Shown here piece by piece: positions 1-9,664 of a stretch of DNA of 64,000 bases (position 1 is its first letter; the number at the start of each line of letters is the position of its first letter). A program made the translations under genes and the position numbers. Source of the stretch: Clostridiales bacterium (GTDB lineage: Bacteria; Bacillota; Clostridia; Christensenellales; JAISNN01); contig JAISOS010000019.1 in assembly GCA_031275485.1 (NCBI GenBank), forward strand, positions 1 through 64,000, read 5' to 3'. The notes below the pieces were generated by a model, which saw only the letters and a program-made list of their open reading frames with translations, did no database searches and had not been told where the DNA came from.

Positions 1-114
1 ATAGACCACTTCAACAAGGTACATTTAATTACGAATTGAACCGCCGTATACGGAAAACCGTACGTACGGTGGTGTGAGAGGGGCGAAAACCTCTGCGTTT
101 AGCCTCTACTCGAT
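1..114 (+). mobile_element. Group II intron, 3' end (domains V and VI), truncated by window edge
   Basis: Domain V is readable at 38-73. Bases 40-48 pair with 65-73, including a G43-T70 wobble. A two-base CG bulge sits at 63-64, and an apical stem 49-53/58-62 closes on AAAA. The catalytic triad is C42-G43-C44, the form known from class C introns such as that of Oceanobacillus. Domain VI follows at 76-109 with a bulged adenine, A108, seven bases from the end; the intron finishes CTACTCGAT at 114. These features define the splicing core of a self-splicing retroelement. The reverse transcriptase/maturase, if present, lies left of the window. The class assignment is inferred from the triad only. 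Confidence 0.85.
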
Positions 115-326
115 TAAAACGATCTTACTTTGTACGATACGGCGATTATTCTTTTAAACCGTACAGCGAACATCTTTTCCGCCACGTAAAGCTTCGTTTT
201 TTTGCGTGTAACCGCCGCGAACGGCGTCAATATCAAATTGAATAGAAAAGCCGCCGTTTTTATAAAGACGGCGATTTTGAAATTAGATCTCGTTAGGCCT
301 GAAAGTTTAACTAATATGAAAAACGC
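115..326. other. Intron 3' exon side, no gene seen
   Basis: This stretch holds no convincing gene. It contains a small hairpin at 252-273 (CGCCGT/ACGGCG arms) of the same kind as the one at 49242-49262, followed by AT-rich sequence. Confidence 0.5.
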
Positions 327-400
327 AAAAGTTTTTTGGAAAGGGGCGCATGGGGGGAAGCCTTTTGTTCGCAAAAGGTCTCCCCCGTATAATTTTTTTT
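327..400 (+). repeat. HP-1 palindromic repeat, copy 1
   Basis: Family definition: a flank AAAGTTTTTTGGAAAGGGG, then GCGGGGGAAACCTTTTG, a tetraloop, the complementary arm CAAAAGGTTTCCCCCGC, and an AT-rich tail, about 65 bp in all. '+' here means the GGAAAGGGG flank reads on the plus strand. This copy has a slightly imperfect stem at 351-386 followed by TATAATTTTTTTTTT, so it could also terminate plus-strand transcripts. It lies beyond the uvrA stop. Confidence 0.85.
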
Positions 401-419
401 TTGATAAAAAAATCCTCTC

Positions 420-3227
420 TCAAAGAACCTTTCTCAAAAACTGTCCCGTATAGCTTTCGGCCGTTTCCGCAACGCATTCGGGGGAGCCTTCGGCGACGAT
501 TTGTCCGCCGCCGCCGCCGCCCTCGGGACCGAGATCGATGATGTAATCCGCGCATTTTATGACGTCGAGGTTGTGCTCTATTACGATTATAGTATTGCCG
601 CCTTTTTTGAGGCGTTTCAGTATTGTCAAAAGCTTGTCCGCGTCCGCAGCGTGGAGTCCCGTCGTCGGCTCGTCGAGTATATAGACGGTTTTGCCCGTGC
701 CGCGTTTGGCGAGCTCCGTCGCGAGCTTGACGCGTTGCGCCTCGCCGCCGGAGAGAGTTGTGGACGCTTGTCCGAGCTTGACGTAGCCTAGCCCCACGTC
801 GTAAAGCGTTTTGATTTTACCGTACACGGACGGGATGTTCTCAAAAAAAACGCACGCCTCTTCCACGGGCATTTCCAAAACGTCGTAGATATTTTTACCT
901 TTGTATTTGACCTCGAGGGTTTCCTTGTTATAACGGCGTTCCTTACAGACCTCGCACGGCACGTATATATCGGGCAAAAAGTGCATTTCTATCTTGATTA
1001 TGCCGTCGCCGCCGCAATTCTCGCACCGTCCGCCTTTGACGTTGAAGCTGAACCGTCCTTCTTTGAAGCCGCGCGCCTTGGCGTCCTGCGTCTCGGAGAA
1101 CAGTTTTCGTATGTTCGCGAACACGCCCGTATAGGTCGCGGGATTACTGCGCGGCGTTCTGCCTATCGGGCTTTGGTCTATGTCTATCACCTTATCAAGG
1201 TATTCTATGCCGCGGATTTCGCGGAATTTTCCCGCATAAGTTTTCGCTCCGTTCAGCTTTTCGGCGAGATAGGGATAGATAATTTCGTTGACAAGGCTGC
1301 TCTTCCCGCTACCCGACACGCCCGTAACCGCCGTCATAAGACCGACCGGTATTTTCACGTCTATATTTTTCAGATTATTTTGCGCCGCGCCGAGTATTTC
1401 CAAAAACCTTCCGTCGGGCTTTGCGCGTTCCTTTTCGTAAATAATTTTTTTCGCGCCCGAAAGATACTGTCCCGTCACGGATTCGGCGCACGCCGCTATG
1501 TCGTCGGGCGAGCCGCACGCGACGAGCCTGCCGCCGTTCACGCCCGCGCCAGGGCCTATGTCTATTATATAATCTGCGGCGCGCACGGTGTCCTCGTCGT
1601 GTTCGACTACGATGAGCGTATTGCCCAAGTCGCGCAGACGTTTAAGTGCGGCGATCAACCGTTCGTTGTCGCGCTGGTGAAGTCCTATGCTCGGTTCGTC
1701 CAAAATGTACAGCACGCCCATAAGCCCGCTGCCTATCTGCGTCGCGAGCCGTATTCTCTGCGCCTCGCCGCCCGAAAGCGTACCCGCGCTCCTGCCCAGC
1801 GTCAGATAGCCGAGACCCACGTTTTTCAGGAAGCTAAGGCGCGCGGAAATTTCTTTCATTATTTGCGCCGAAATAAGCCTTTCCGTCTCGGTAAACTCTA
1901 TACGTCCGACAAAACCGCAAAGACCGTCTATCGGCATTTCCGTCAAATCGAAAACGCTTTTTCCGCCCACCGTAACCGCCAATGCTTCCGGTTTTAGCCG
2001 CTTGCCTCCGCACGCGCGGCAGGGTCTGCTTGTCATAAGACTTTCTATCTCGTTTTTTACGTAGTCGGACGTCGTTTCTCTGTACCGTCTTAAGAGATTA
2101 TTTACTACGCCCTCGAACGCCGTCGTATACCTGCCCGAAAAGCCGCCGCCGTCGTATCTGACCTCGATTTTTTCCCCGCCGTTCCCGTAGAGTAGCAGGC
2201 TTTGCATATCGGGCGGCAGAGTCTTATAGGGCGCGTCCATCGAAAAACCGTATCTTTCGGCAAGCGCGGCGAATACCGCCTTCGCGATTTTGCCGCCGTC
2301 CATATTCCAGCCCGAAATATCCAGCGCGCCCTCCGCGACGCTACGCTCGGGACGGACGACCTTGTTCACGTCGATTTCGTTCGTGAAGCCCAAACCCGTA
2401 CACTCCGGACACGCGCCGAACGGGCTGTTAAAGCTGAAAAGACGCGGCTCCAGCTCCTCTATGCTTATGCCGCAGTCGGGACAGGCGTATTTTGAGCTGA
2501 AAAGCGTTTCCGCGCCGTCGGTTTCGGCGATTACGAGTCCGTCCGCGAGTTTTAACGCCGCCTCCACGCTGTCGTTCAGCCTCCGCCGCATGTCCTTTTT
2601 TATAATCAATCTGTCTATGACTATCTCTATCGTATGCCGGACGTTTTTGTCAAGCTCTATAACCCCGTCGAGGTCATAAATTATTCCGTCTATCCTCGCG
2701 CGGACGTAGCCGCTCCTCTTCATTCCGTCCAGCAGCTTTGCGTATTCGCCCTTTCTGCCGCGCACGACAGGCGCGGAAACGATAAGTCTGCCTCCTTCCG
2801 TCCCCCGCATTATCGTATCGCAAATCTCATCCACGCTCATACGGCTGATTTCCCTGCCGCATTTTACGCAGTGCGGCTTGCCTGCCCGCGCGTACAAAAG
2901 ACGCAGATAGTCGTAAATCTCCGTGACCGTGCCTACCGTTGAGCGCGGATTGTGCGAGGTCGTGCGCTGATCTATGGAAATTGCCGGCGACAAGCCCTCG
3001 ATAAGCTCCGCGTCGGGCTTTTTCATCTGTCCCAAAAACTGCCGCGCATATGACGAAAGGCTCTCGACATACCGCCGTTGCCCCTCGGCGAATATCGTGT
3101 CGAAAGCGAGTGAGGACTTGCCCGAACCGCTCACTCCCGTGAAAACAACGAGTTTGTCGCGCGGAATCCTTACGTCTATGTTTTTTAAATTGTGCTCCTT
3201 CGCGCCTTTTATATATATATAATCCAT
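420..3227 (-). CDS. uvrA: Excinuclease ABC subunit A, UvrA
   Basis: UvrA is the DNA-damage sensor of nucleotide excision repair and loads UvrB at lesions as a UvrA2 dimer. The 935-residue product is the usual length. It has two ABC ATPase modules: Walker [10 protein letters not shown] near residues 31-39 and again near 636, and ABC signatures LSGGEAQR near 486 and 828. Zinc-binding cysteine pairs occur near 249-275 (CPDC...CPEC) and 736-762 (CENC...CEVC). The ATG is preceded by AGAAGGAGAAAACG, a strong ribosome binding site. uvrB lies upstream on the same strand, separated by about 650 bp of AT-rich repeats and an HP-1 copy, so cotranscription is uncertain. No LexA-type CGAAC-N4-GTTCG box was seen nearby. 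Confidence 0.98.
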   Translation of the reverse strand: MDYIYIKGAKEHNLKNIDVRIPRDKLVVFTGVSGSGKSSLAFDTIFAEGQRRYVESLSSYARQFLGQMKKPDAELIEGLSPAISIDQRTTSHNPRSTVGTVTEIYDYLRLLYARAGKPHCVKCGREISRMSVDEICDTIMRGTEGGRLIVSAPVVRGRKGEYAKLLDGMKRSGYVRARIDGIIYDLDGVIELDKNVRHTIEIVIDRLIIKKDMRRRLNDSVEAALKLADGLVIAETDGAETLFSSKYACPDCGISIEELEPRLFSFNSPFGACPECTGLGFTNEIDVNKVVRPERSVAEGALDISGWNMDGGKIAKAVFAALAERYGFSMDAPYKTLPPDMQSLLLYGNGGEKIEVRYDGGGFSGRYTTAFEGVVNNLLRRYRETTSDYVKNEIESLMTSRPCRACGGKRLKPEALAVTVGGKSVFDLTEMPIDGLCGFVGRIEFTETERLISAQIMKEISARLSFLKNVGLGYLTLGRSAGTLSGGEAQRIRLATQIGSGLMGVLYILDEPSIGLHQRDNERLIAALKRLRDLGNTLIVVEHDEDTVRAADYIIDIGPGAGVNGGRLVACGSPDDIAACAESVTGQYLSGAKKIIYEKERAKPDGRFLEILGAAQNNLKNIDVKIPVGLMTAVTGVSGSGKSSLVNEIIYPYLAEKLNGAKTYAGKFREIRGIEYLDKVIDIDQSPIGRTPRSNPATYTGVFANIRKLFSETQDAKARGFKEGRFSFNVKGGRCENCGGDGIIKIEMHFLPDIYVPCEVCKERRYNKETLEVKYKGKNIYDVLEMPVEEACVFFENIPSVYGKIKTLYDVGLGYVKLGQASTTLSGGEAQRVKLATELAKRGTGKTVYILDEPTTGLHAADADKLLTILKRLKKGGNTIIVIEHNLDVIKCADYIIDLGPEGGGGGGQIVAEGSPECVAETAESYTGQFLRKVL

Positions 3228-3267
3228 CGTTTTCTCCTTCTTCGTTTTTCGTTTTTTTAGTTATTAA

Positions 3268-3332
3268 GTTACGCGGGGGAAGCCTTTTATTCACAAAAGG
3301 TTTCCCCCGCACCCCCTTCCAAAAAAACTCTG
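3268..3332 (-). repeat. HP-1 palindromic repeat, copy 2
   Basis: Stem CGCGGGGGAAGCCTTTT / AAAAGGTTTCCCCCGC around a short loop, followed by ACCCCCTTCCAAAAAAAC. It lies just upstream of the uvrA ribosome binding site, in the uvrB-uvrA gap. Confidence 0.85.
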
Positions 3333-3419
3333 ACGTTATACTGTCGGTCTTGCGCCGCTACGTAAACAAAACTCTAAGCCTCTTTCCCGAAACTCTTACC
3401 GACATCATACTATACTATC

Positions 3420-3878
3420 AGTATGCGTTCCGGCAACCCTTACGGCACGGCTTTTTCACGGCTTTTTTGTGCGTTTTTGATGGTCTTTTCGCGTGTTTTT
3501 TATGACTTTTTACATATTCTTTACGCGCTTTCCGCAAACTTTTCACGTGTTTTTAACGACATTTTCACGGCTTTTTCAACAATTAATCCGCGTCGTTTTT
3601 ACATCGCTTTCGCAAATTTCCAAACGGTCTTTACATGTTTTTACACGTTTTTATGACTTTTTTACACATTTTACGTCATTTTTCATAGATTTTTTATGCG
3701 TTTTTAATGATCCTTTCATAAATTTTTCGCACATTTTTACGCCGTTTTAACGACATTTTCACGGCTTTTTTAACAATTAATTCGCACCGTTTTTCACACT
3801 ACTTTTCGCAAATTTTCAACGGCTTTTACACGCTTTTTTATATATCTTTTTTACGGTTTTTCCGGCGTTTTTACGGTT
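3420..3878. repeat. T-rich low-complexity region with a ~193-bp tandem duplication
   Basis: The plus strand is an irregular run of short words of the type TTTTTACACG and TTTTTCATGA. The segment AACGACATTTTCACGGCT recurs at 3556 and 3749, 193 bp apart, each time followed by a T-run and AACAATTAAT, then CG-containing T-tracts. The unit looks like a degenerate direct repeat. Open frames on plus (3423-3750) are Phe/Thr-rich with no ribosome binding site and are treated as chance. Confidence 0.6.
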
Positions 3879-5843
3879 TTATTTTTTGTTTTTCTCAGAG
3901 AGGCGTTTCAAATTCGCGAGTTCGTCGCGGAGCTTTATCGCCGTTTCGAAGTCCAAAACGCTCGCGGCGGTTTTCATCAGTCCTTTGACCTTTTCGATTT
4001 CCTTCAAAATATCGCGCGGCGCGGTGTCGTCCCAAAGTTTCGAGGTGATTTCAATCGTATTTTTCACGTCTTTTATTATTGTTTTCGGAATAATTCCGTG
4101 TTTTTCGTTATATTCGGTTTGAAGCCGTCTGCGCCGTTCGGTTTCCTTTATAGCGCGCTCCATACTCCCCGTCACCGTATCGGCGTACATAATCACGCGC
4201 GCCTCGCTGTTCCGCGCAGCCCTGCCTATCGTCTGTATGAGCGACGTGTCGCTCCTTAAAAAGCCTTCCTTGTCGGCGTCGAGTATGCAGACCAGCATAA
4301 CTTCGGGTATGTCCAGACCTTCGCGCAACAAATTTATACCCACCAGCGCGTCGAATTCCCCGCGTCGGAGCGAGGCGACTATGTTTATCCTTTCCAGAGT
4401 GTCTATATCGGAGTGCATATATTTCACGCGTATACCGTGCTCGTTCAAATATTCCGTCAAATTTTCCGCCATTTTCTTGGTCAGCGTCGTCACCAAAATT
4501 CTGCCGTTTTTTTGCGCGACAGAGTTAATTTCCGAAATTAAGTCGTCAATCTGCCCTTTGACGGAACGCACGGATACCTCAGGATCGACCAGCCCCGTAG
4601 GGCGTATGACCTGCTCGGCGACGTCGTCGGCGAGATTCAATTCGTATTCCGCCGGCGTCGCCGACACGCAAACCGTCTGCTTTACGCGCGCGTCGAATTC
4701 GCCGAAATTCAGCGGGCGGTTGTCGAACGCCGCCGGCAGGCGGAACCCGTAGCCGACGAGGTTTGTCTTCCGCGCCTTGTCGCCCGCGTACATTCCGCGT
4801 ATCTGCGGAATCGTCATATGGCTTTCGTCGATAAACGTTATAAAATCGTTCGGGAAAAAATCCAAAAGCGTGTACGGCGGCGTACCGGGAGCGCGCCCGT
4901 CGAAATACCGCGAATAATTTTCTATTCCGCTACAATACCCTATCTCCCTTATCATCTCTATATCGTAACTCACGCGCTCCCTTATCCGTTGCGCCTCTAT
5001 CAACTTGCCCTCGCTTTTGAAATATTCCTCGCGGATAAGCATATCGCGGTGAATTTCTCTAAGCTTTTCTTCCTTTGTTTCATCGTTCGCTATATAGTGA
5101 CTCGCCGGAAATATCGTTACCGTTTTTAACCGATTGACGGGCGTACCCGTTACGATACTTATTTCCGTTATCCTTTCCACCGTATCCCCGAAAAATTCAA
5201 CGCGCACGGCCATCTCGCTGTAACTCGACGGGAATATTTCCACGACGTCCCCTCTCGCCCTAAACGTCGAGCGCGCGAAGTCTATATCGCTTCTCTTGTA
5301 CTGTATGTCCACGAGCCGATCCAAAAGCTCGTCTCTGTCCAAAACCGTCCCCTCGCGGATCGACACCGTATGCCTGTAATATTCGTCGGGCGCGCCCAAG
5401 CCGTAAATACACGACACCGACGACACGACGATAGTATCCCGCCGCTCGCAAAGCGACGCCGTCGCGCTGTGGCGGAGCTTGTCGATCTCGTCGTTTATCG
5501 CGAGGTCTTTCTCGATGTACGTATCCGTCTTGGGTATATACGCCTCCGGCTGATAATAATCGTAATAGCTGACGAAAAACTCCACGCGGTTCTTTGGGAA
5601 AAATTCGCGGAATTCATTGCAAAGCTGCGCCGCCAAGGTTTTGTTGTGCGCGATGACAAGCGCGGGTCTTTGCGTGCGCTCGATGACGTTCGCCATCGTA
5701 AATGTCTTGCCGCTACCCGTAACGCCCAAAAGCACCTGCGTCCGAAACCCGTCCTCTATACCCGCCGATAACCGCTCTATCGCCTGAGGCTGATCGCCCG
5801 AAGGAAGGTACGGCGCGTATAATTCAAATTTGAAATCTTCCAT
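3879..5843 (-). CDS. uvrB: Excinuclease ABC subunit B, UvrB
   Basis: UvrB is the damage-verifying helicase-like subunit that receives DNA from UvrA and recruits UvrC. The product has 654 residues: Walker A GVTGSGKT at 40-47, the beta-hairpin [10 protein letters not shown] near 93-102 that inserts between strands, a DESH box near 339, helicase motifs with QTIGRAARN, and a C-terminal UVR motif near 615-650 for UvrC contact. The chosen ATG at 5843 matches the start of other UvrB proteins (MEDFKFEL... SGDQP); the frame stays open for 12 more codons without homology. There is no Shine-Dalgarno sequence; a TATAAT box ends only 6 nt upstream, suggesting a leaderless mRNA. Confidence 0.97.
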   Translation of the reverse strand: MEDFKFELYAPYLPSGDQPQAIERLSAGIEDGFRTQVLLGVTGSGKTFTMANVIERTQRPALVIAHNKTLAAQLCNEFREFFPKNRVEFFVSYYDYYQPEAYIPKTDTYIEKDLAINDEIDKLRHSATASLCERRDTIVVSSVSCIYGLGAPDEYYRHTVSIREGTVLDRDELLDRLVDIQYKRSDIDFARSTFRARGDVVEIFPSSYSEMAVRVEFFGDTVERITEISIVTGTPVNRLKTVTIFPASHYIANDETKEEKLREIHRDMLIREEYFKSEGKLIEAQRIRERVSYDIEMIREIGYCSGIENYSRYFDGRAPGTPPYTLLDFFPNDFITFIDESHMTIPQIRGMYAGDKARKTNLVGYGFRLPAAFDNRPLNFGEFDARVKQTVCVSATPAEYELNLADDVAEQVIRPTGLVDPEVSVRSVKGQIDDLISEINSVAQKNGRILVTTLTKKMAENLTEYLNEHGIRVKYMHSDIDTLERINIVASLRRGEFDALVGINLLREGLDIPEVMLVCILDADKEGFLRSDTSLIQTIGRAARNSEARVIMYADTVTGSMERAIKETERRRRLQTEYNEKHGIIPKTIIKDVKNTIEITSKLWDDTAPRDILKEIEKVKGLMKTAASVLDFETAIKLRDELANLKRLSEKNKK

Positions 5844-5849
5844 ACCCGA

Positions 5850-5879
5850 ATTATACCACAACATACGAAAAATAAGCAA
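5850..5879 (-). promoter_or_regulatory. uvrB promoter abutting the start codon
   Basis: On the minus strand TTGCTT (5874-5879) is followed after 18 nt by a perfect TATAAT (5850-5855), then six bases (TCGGGT) and the ATG. Transcription from this -10 box would begin at or within a base or two of the start codon. Confidence 0.65.
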
Positions 5880-5932
5880 ACCAAAACCCCGTCCGCAGGA
5901 AAATTTTAAGACACTTTTTATTTTTTTTATTT

Positions 5933-5962
5933 GCGCGGGGAAGCCTTTTTGTTAAAAAAAAA
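5933..5962 (-). repeat. HP-1 fragment (degenerate)
   Basis: GCGCGGGGAAGCCTTTTTGTT matches the left arm of HP-1. The right arm is replaced by A-runs, so the stem is lost. Confidence 0.5.
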
Positions 5963-5971
5963 TTACCTTTT

Positions 5972-6608
5972 TTACAAAAAACAGGGATAATCTGTCCTCA
6001 CGGTTTTAAACGAACCGAAACAAAAAGACGACTTGCAAAATATCCGCAAACCGTCCTTTTTATTTGACTTCTTTTTTAACCTAAACGCGAAACGGTTTAA
6101 GAGAAATTTTTGAGAATAAAACCGACTAAAAGCGCGGATTGCGGGGACTTTATGCGGATCTATCTCAAAATAATTCTTAAAACTCCCGCCGTTACGGTCG
6201 GAAAAGAGGTCTATTGTTCCCGCGTCCGCTTTAGCCTTTCCCGCTTTATACCGCCGGTAGCCCGGCGTCCGACAAAGTAACCCTCGTGCTTTCTATGTCT
6301 TTCATAACAAGTGTCATCGCAATTTCCCTTCTGTAATCCGGGTACGGGAAAGTCATATCAAAATATATTTCTTTAATGCCTCTCTCTCAAACGTTACCGC
6401 ATACTCGTTTATTTTCATCGGCACACCCTATAACTTCGTCGTCTGTGTCAACGTTTTTTCGCTCTTTGTTTAACTTTTTTCCGTTTTTTCGACTTTTTCT
6501 CAAATTCTTTATTCCACAGCCTGTCCACACCCGCAAAAAAACCGGCGGCTTCAGACATCCAATCTTTTGGAATGCTGTACGACGGAATCCCTTTTCGCGC
6601 GGATACAA
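5972..6608 (-). pseudogene. Probable decayed protein-coding gene
   Basis: Reading the minus strand, an open frame from 6608 ends at a TGA (6387-6389). The same frame resumes for about 46 codons with a protein-like sequence (FDMTFPYPDYRREIAMTL...) to a TAA at 6246. A +1 frame then stays open for about 97 codons to 5972 (KADAGTIDLFSDRNG..., FKNYFEIDPHK). Three consecutive protein-like segments broken by a stop and a frameshift suggest a relic. I do not recognise the family, and no ribosome binding site was found. It could also be chance openness. Confidence 0.3.
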
Positions 6609-6682
6609 CCTTTTTTTTAAATTTATAAAAAATTTATCCGCGTATACCCCTATTTTTTTATGCTATTTTTCTTATATTGTTG

Positions 6683-6688
6683 TATAAT
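6683..6688 (+). promoter_or_regulatory. Possible -10 box for the GH95 gene
   Basis: A TATAAT hexamer lies about 130 bp before the GH95 ATG in an AT-rich stretch. No clear -35 hexamer is visible at the right distance. Confidence 0.3.
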
Positions 6689-6815
6689 ATATTTAAAGCG
6701 TTTCGGCGTTGCCGGAACGGAGACAAAATACGCGCTTAAAAGCGGCGAAAAACGACGCGTTACGTTCGGGATTATTTGAATCATATTTATTTTCGCGAAG
6801 GATGACTTAACGGCT

Positions 6816-9308
6816 ATGACTCTTTGGTATAAAAACGCGGCGGAGACTTGGATAGACTGTCTGCCGCTGGGCAACGGCTCGCTCGGATTGATGCTCGACG
6901 GCGGTACGTTTCGGGAAAAAATATTCTTGAACGACGATACCCTTTGGTCGGGCTGTCCGAAAACGGAAAACGGCGAAAAGGACGCTTTCGGCAAAAAATT
7001 TGAAGGCTTTCGCGGGCTGATCCCGAAAGGACGTAAAGCTGCGGGGGGAAAAACGGACGGCGGAGAAAAAAACGCCGCCGCAAAAAATATCGAAAGACTG
7101 CGCGGGCTGATATTAAAAGGACATAAATTCACTGCGGAAAATCTGCTCCGCGCAACATCTCCGGGCGATATAAGCGAGGCGTATATGCCGCTCGGAACGG
7201 TGTTTATAGATTATAAAATCGACGGGCAGATCAACGAGTATTCGAGAGAACTCAATCTCGAAACCGCTCTGCATACCTCGAAATTCAACGCGGGAGGCAA
7301 TCTGATTGAAAAACGGACGTTTTGTAGCTTCCCCGACAAGTGCGGCGTAATGAATATCCGCTCGGTCAGAAAAATCTCGCTCGATGTTTCGTTTAATACG
7401 CCGCTCGAATACGATACCTCGGCGGAGGGCGAAGTTTTGTTCTTTATCGGGCGCGCTCCCGATATAAATCCCGCCGCCGCGTTTTCTCCTATTCCCGTTC
7501 AGCTCAATCAGCCCGAATACAAGGATAAAGGAATGGCGTTCGCGGGGGGAATACGGATTATCACGGACGGTACGGTCGCGGACGAAGGCGGCGCAATTTC
7601 CGTCAACGGCGCTACGGACGTTTTACTCGTGTTTAAAAGCAAAACGGGCTTTGCTTCTCACGGCGTCCAGCCGGAAACGCGCGCCGAACCGCTCAAAGCC
7701 GCCGTCAAAAACTTTTTTAACCGTCATTTCGATTTCGACTATATGTACGAAAGACATTTGAACGATTATTCCGCGCTGTTTAAACGCGTAAAACTGAAAT
7801 TGACCAAAAATACCGGCGGAAAATCCGCCTCGATTTTTGATAAACGCGGAGATTTGCCGACGGACGAATTGCTCGCGTCCGTAAGACGCGGCGCGGAACC
7901 GCCGCCGTTCCTTGTCGAATTGTATTATAATTACGGCCGCTATCTCTTAATCGCGTCCTCGCGGCAGGGCTCGGAACCCGCAAATTTACAGGGAATTTGG
8001 AACAAAGAGCCGCGCCCGCCGTGGTCGTCAAACTATACTCTAAATATCAATACGCAAATGAATTATTGGGCGGCGGGCGGTTGTAATCTGTCCGAATGCT
8101 TGGAGCCGTTCAAACGCTTCGTAACCGAACTCTCCGAAAACGGCAAAAAAACCGCCGAAAAAATACTCGGCGTTGCGGATGGCTTCGCCGCTTTCCATAA
8201 CTCGGATATCTGGCGAAAAACCTCGCCCGTAAAGGGCGACCTCTCATACGCCTTTTTTCCCACGGCGGGCGTTTGGCTGGTCAACGAAATATATACCGCG
8301 TATACGCGCAACGCGAAATATCTCGCGCCGTCCCTCTCCGACGGAGAAACCGAAAACGTTTTCTCCCTCTTGGAAAGTTGCTGTAAATTCGCGGACGGCT
8401 GGCTCGCACCGTATAAGGAATATTACGTTACCTGCCCGTCGTCGTCTCCCGAAAATAAATATAAGCAATCGCTCTTTAAGCTGTCGCTCGATTACGCGTC
8501 CGCCTGCGATATGTCGCTTATCCGGCAGGTTGTAGAAAACTACAGGGAGCTGTCCGAAAAATTGGGCGTTTCCTCCGCGCTTTTAGACCGTATATCCGAA
8601 AAAGAAAAAAAACTTTATCCTTTGAAAATCGGTCGGAACGGTATACTCGAATGGCACGAGGAATACGCCGAAACTGAACCCGGTCACCGCCATTTTTCGC
8701 CGCTCTACGGTCTCTATCCCGGTAATCTCATAAAGCCCGGAAAAGCAAACGCGGACGCCGAACAAAAAGCTCTGACCGAGGCTTGCGCAAAGTTCCTTGA
8801 CAGACGGCTGGACTGCGGGAGCGCGTCTACCGGATGGAGCGCGGCGTGGGCGGCGGCACTCTACGCCCGCCTGAAAAACGGGGAAAAAGCCTACGCATGT
8901 ATAAAAAAGCTGTTGGAGCAGTTTACTTTTCCCAATTTATTCGATAAACACCCGCCGAATATATTTCAAATCGACGGAAACCTCGGCGCGGTCGCCGCAA
9001 TCAACGAGATGCTTATTCAAAACGCGGATGGCATAAACGAAGAAAGCGGGACGTCCGCTTCCACAGGCGTCAACGGCGCGGCTGGCACAGTCGAACTGCT
9101 TCCCGCACTTCCCGACGCGCTGTCGGACGGGTATGTTTCGGGATTAATCGCGCAAGGCGGATTCGCCGTGGATATGCGCTGGCAAAATAAGCGCGTGGTT
9201 TCGCTAAGCGTGCGCGCGCCCTCGGAATTTAAAGACCGTAAGCTCGCCGTAAAACGCGCAAACCTCTCCGACGGCTTATTCGCGGAGGGAGACCTGATTT
9301 TCGTGTAA
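6816..9308 (+). CDS. Glycoside hydrolase family 95, alpha-L-fucosidase type
   Basis: GH95 enzymes remove fucose (some remove galactose) from glycan ends by inversion. The 830-residue product starts with the family's typical WY..AETW...LPLGNGSLG motif. It carries LQGIWN near 390, NINTQMNYW near 408-416, EW.EEYAE near 611-618, the HRHFSPLYGLYPG block near 624-636, and FQIDGNLG near 717. No signal peptide is visible, so it probably acts in the cytoplasm on imported oligosaccharides. Residues about 60-110 contain an unusual Lys/Gly/Ala-rich insertion in which (F/I)E..RGLI.KG.K occurs twice, an apparent internal duplication. The weak ribosome binding site GAAGGA is 14 nt from the ATG. dnaA follows 356 bp later on the same strand; a functional link is unlikely. 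Confidence 0.9.
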   Translation: MTLWYKNAAETWIDCLPLGNGSLGLMLDGGTFREKIFLNDDTLWSGCPKTENGEKDAFGKKFEGFRGLIPKGRKAAGGKTDGGEKNAAAKNIERLRGLILKGHKFTAENLLRATSPGDISEAYMPLGTVFIDYKIDGQINEYSRELNLETALHTSKFNAGGNLIEKRTFCSFPDKCGVMNIRSVRKISLDVSFNTPLEYDTSAEGEVLFFIGRAPDINPAAAFSPIPVQLNQPEYKDKGMAFAGGIRIITDGTVADEGGAISVNGATDVLLVFKSKTGFASHGVQPETRAEPLKAAVKNFFNRHFDFDYMYERHLNDYSALFKRVKLKLTKNTGGKSASIFDKRGDLPTDELLASVRRGAEPPPFLVELYYNYGRYLLIASSRQGSEPANLQGIWNKEPRPPWSSNYTLNINTQMNYWAAGGCNLSECLEPFKRFVTELSENGKKTAEKILGVADGFAAFHNSDIWRKTSPVKGDLSYAFFPTAGVWLVNEIYTAYTRNAKYLAPSLSDGETENVFSLLESCCKFADGWLAPYKEYYVTCPSSSPENKYKQSLFKLSLDYASACDMSLIRQVVENYRELSEKLGVSSALLDRISEKEKKLYPLKIGRNGILEWHEEYAETEPGHRHFSPLYGLYPGNLIKPGKANADAEQKALTEACAKFLDRRLDCGSASTGWSAAWAAALYARLKNGEKAYACIKKLLEQFTFPNLFDKHPPNIFQIDGNLGAVAAINEMLIQNADGINEESGTSASTGVNGAAGTVELLPALPDALSDGYVSGLIAQGGFAVDMRWQNKRVVSLSVRAPSEFKDRKLAVKRANLSDGLFAEGDLIFV

Positions 9309-9326
9309 AACCGGTAAATTTGAATT

Positions 9327-9390
9327 TACGCGGGGAAAACCTTTTGTGAACAAAAGACTCTTCCCCGCGCCCTTCCTTTTTAAAGAACGG
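9327..9390 (-). repeat. HP-1 palindromic repeat, copy 3
   Basis: ACGCGGGGAAAACCTTTTG, loop TGAA, then CAAAAGACTCTTCCCCGCGCCCTTCC. The stem has a small internal mismatch. It starts 19 bp after the GH95 stop and could serve as its transcript end. Confidence 0.75.
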
Positions 9391-9463
9391 CGTTTTCAAA
9401 TACGATAGCGCCGCGTTTGAAAGCGTAATGAGCATAATATAAGCGGGTATAGTATAAAATTAT

Positions 9464-9530
9464 TAAAGTTTTTTGAAAAGGTACGCGGAGAAAACTCCTT
9501 ATCCGCAAAATGTTCTCCCCCTTATAAATT
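9464..9530 (+). repeat. HP-1 palindromic repeat, copy 4 (degenerate)
   Basis: The flank AAAGTTTTTTGAAAAGG is followed by ACGCGGAGAAAACTCC...GCAAAATGTTCTCCCCC. The outer stem is kept and the inner part has diverged. It lies between GH95 and dnaA, opposite in direction to copy 3. Confidence 0.6.
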
Positions 9531-9628
9531 TTCTAAACGAAAATTGTGTACGGCTCTTTCTCCGTCCACAATTTTTTTTAATTTTATTCGCCGTATCGTT
9601 TTTTTTTCGTTTTTTTTGTCATAATTTC

Positions 9629-9658
9629 TTGAAAAATTTCGCTCGGATATAGTATAAT
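9629..9658 (+). promoter_or_regulatory. dnaA promoter abutting the start codon
   Basis: TTGAAA (9629-9634), an 18-nt spacer, TATAAT (9653-9658), six bases, then the dnaA ATG at 9665. The geometry matches the uvrB promoter and implies a leaderless transcript. Confidence 0.7.
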
Positions 9659-9664
9659 TATCGT

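Noticed and set aside
981-1997. 338-codon open frame on plus inside uvrA
   Set aside because: Antisense shadow of a clear UvrA; Arg/His/Ala-rich composition with no ribosome site.
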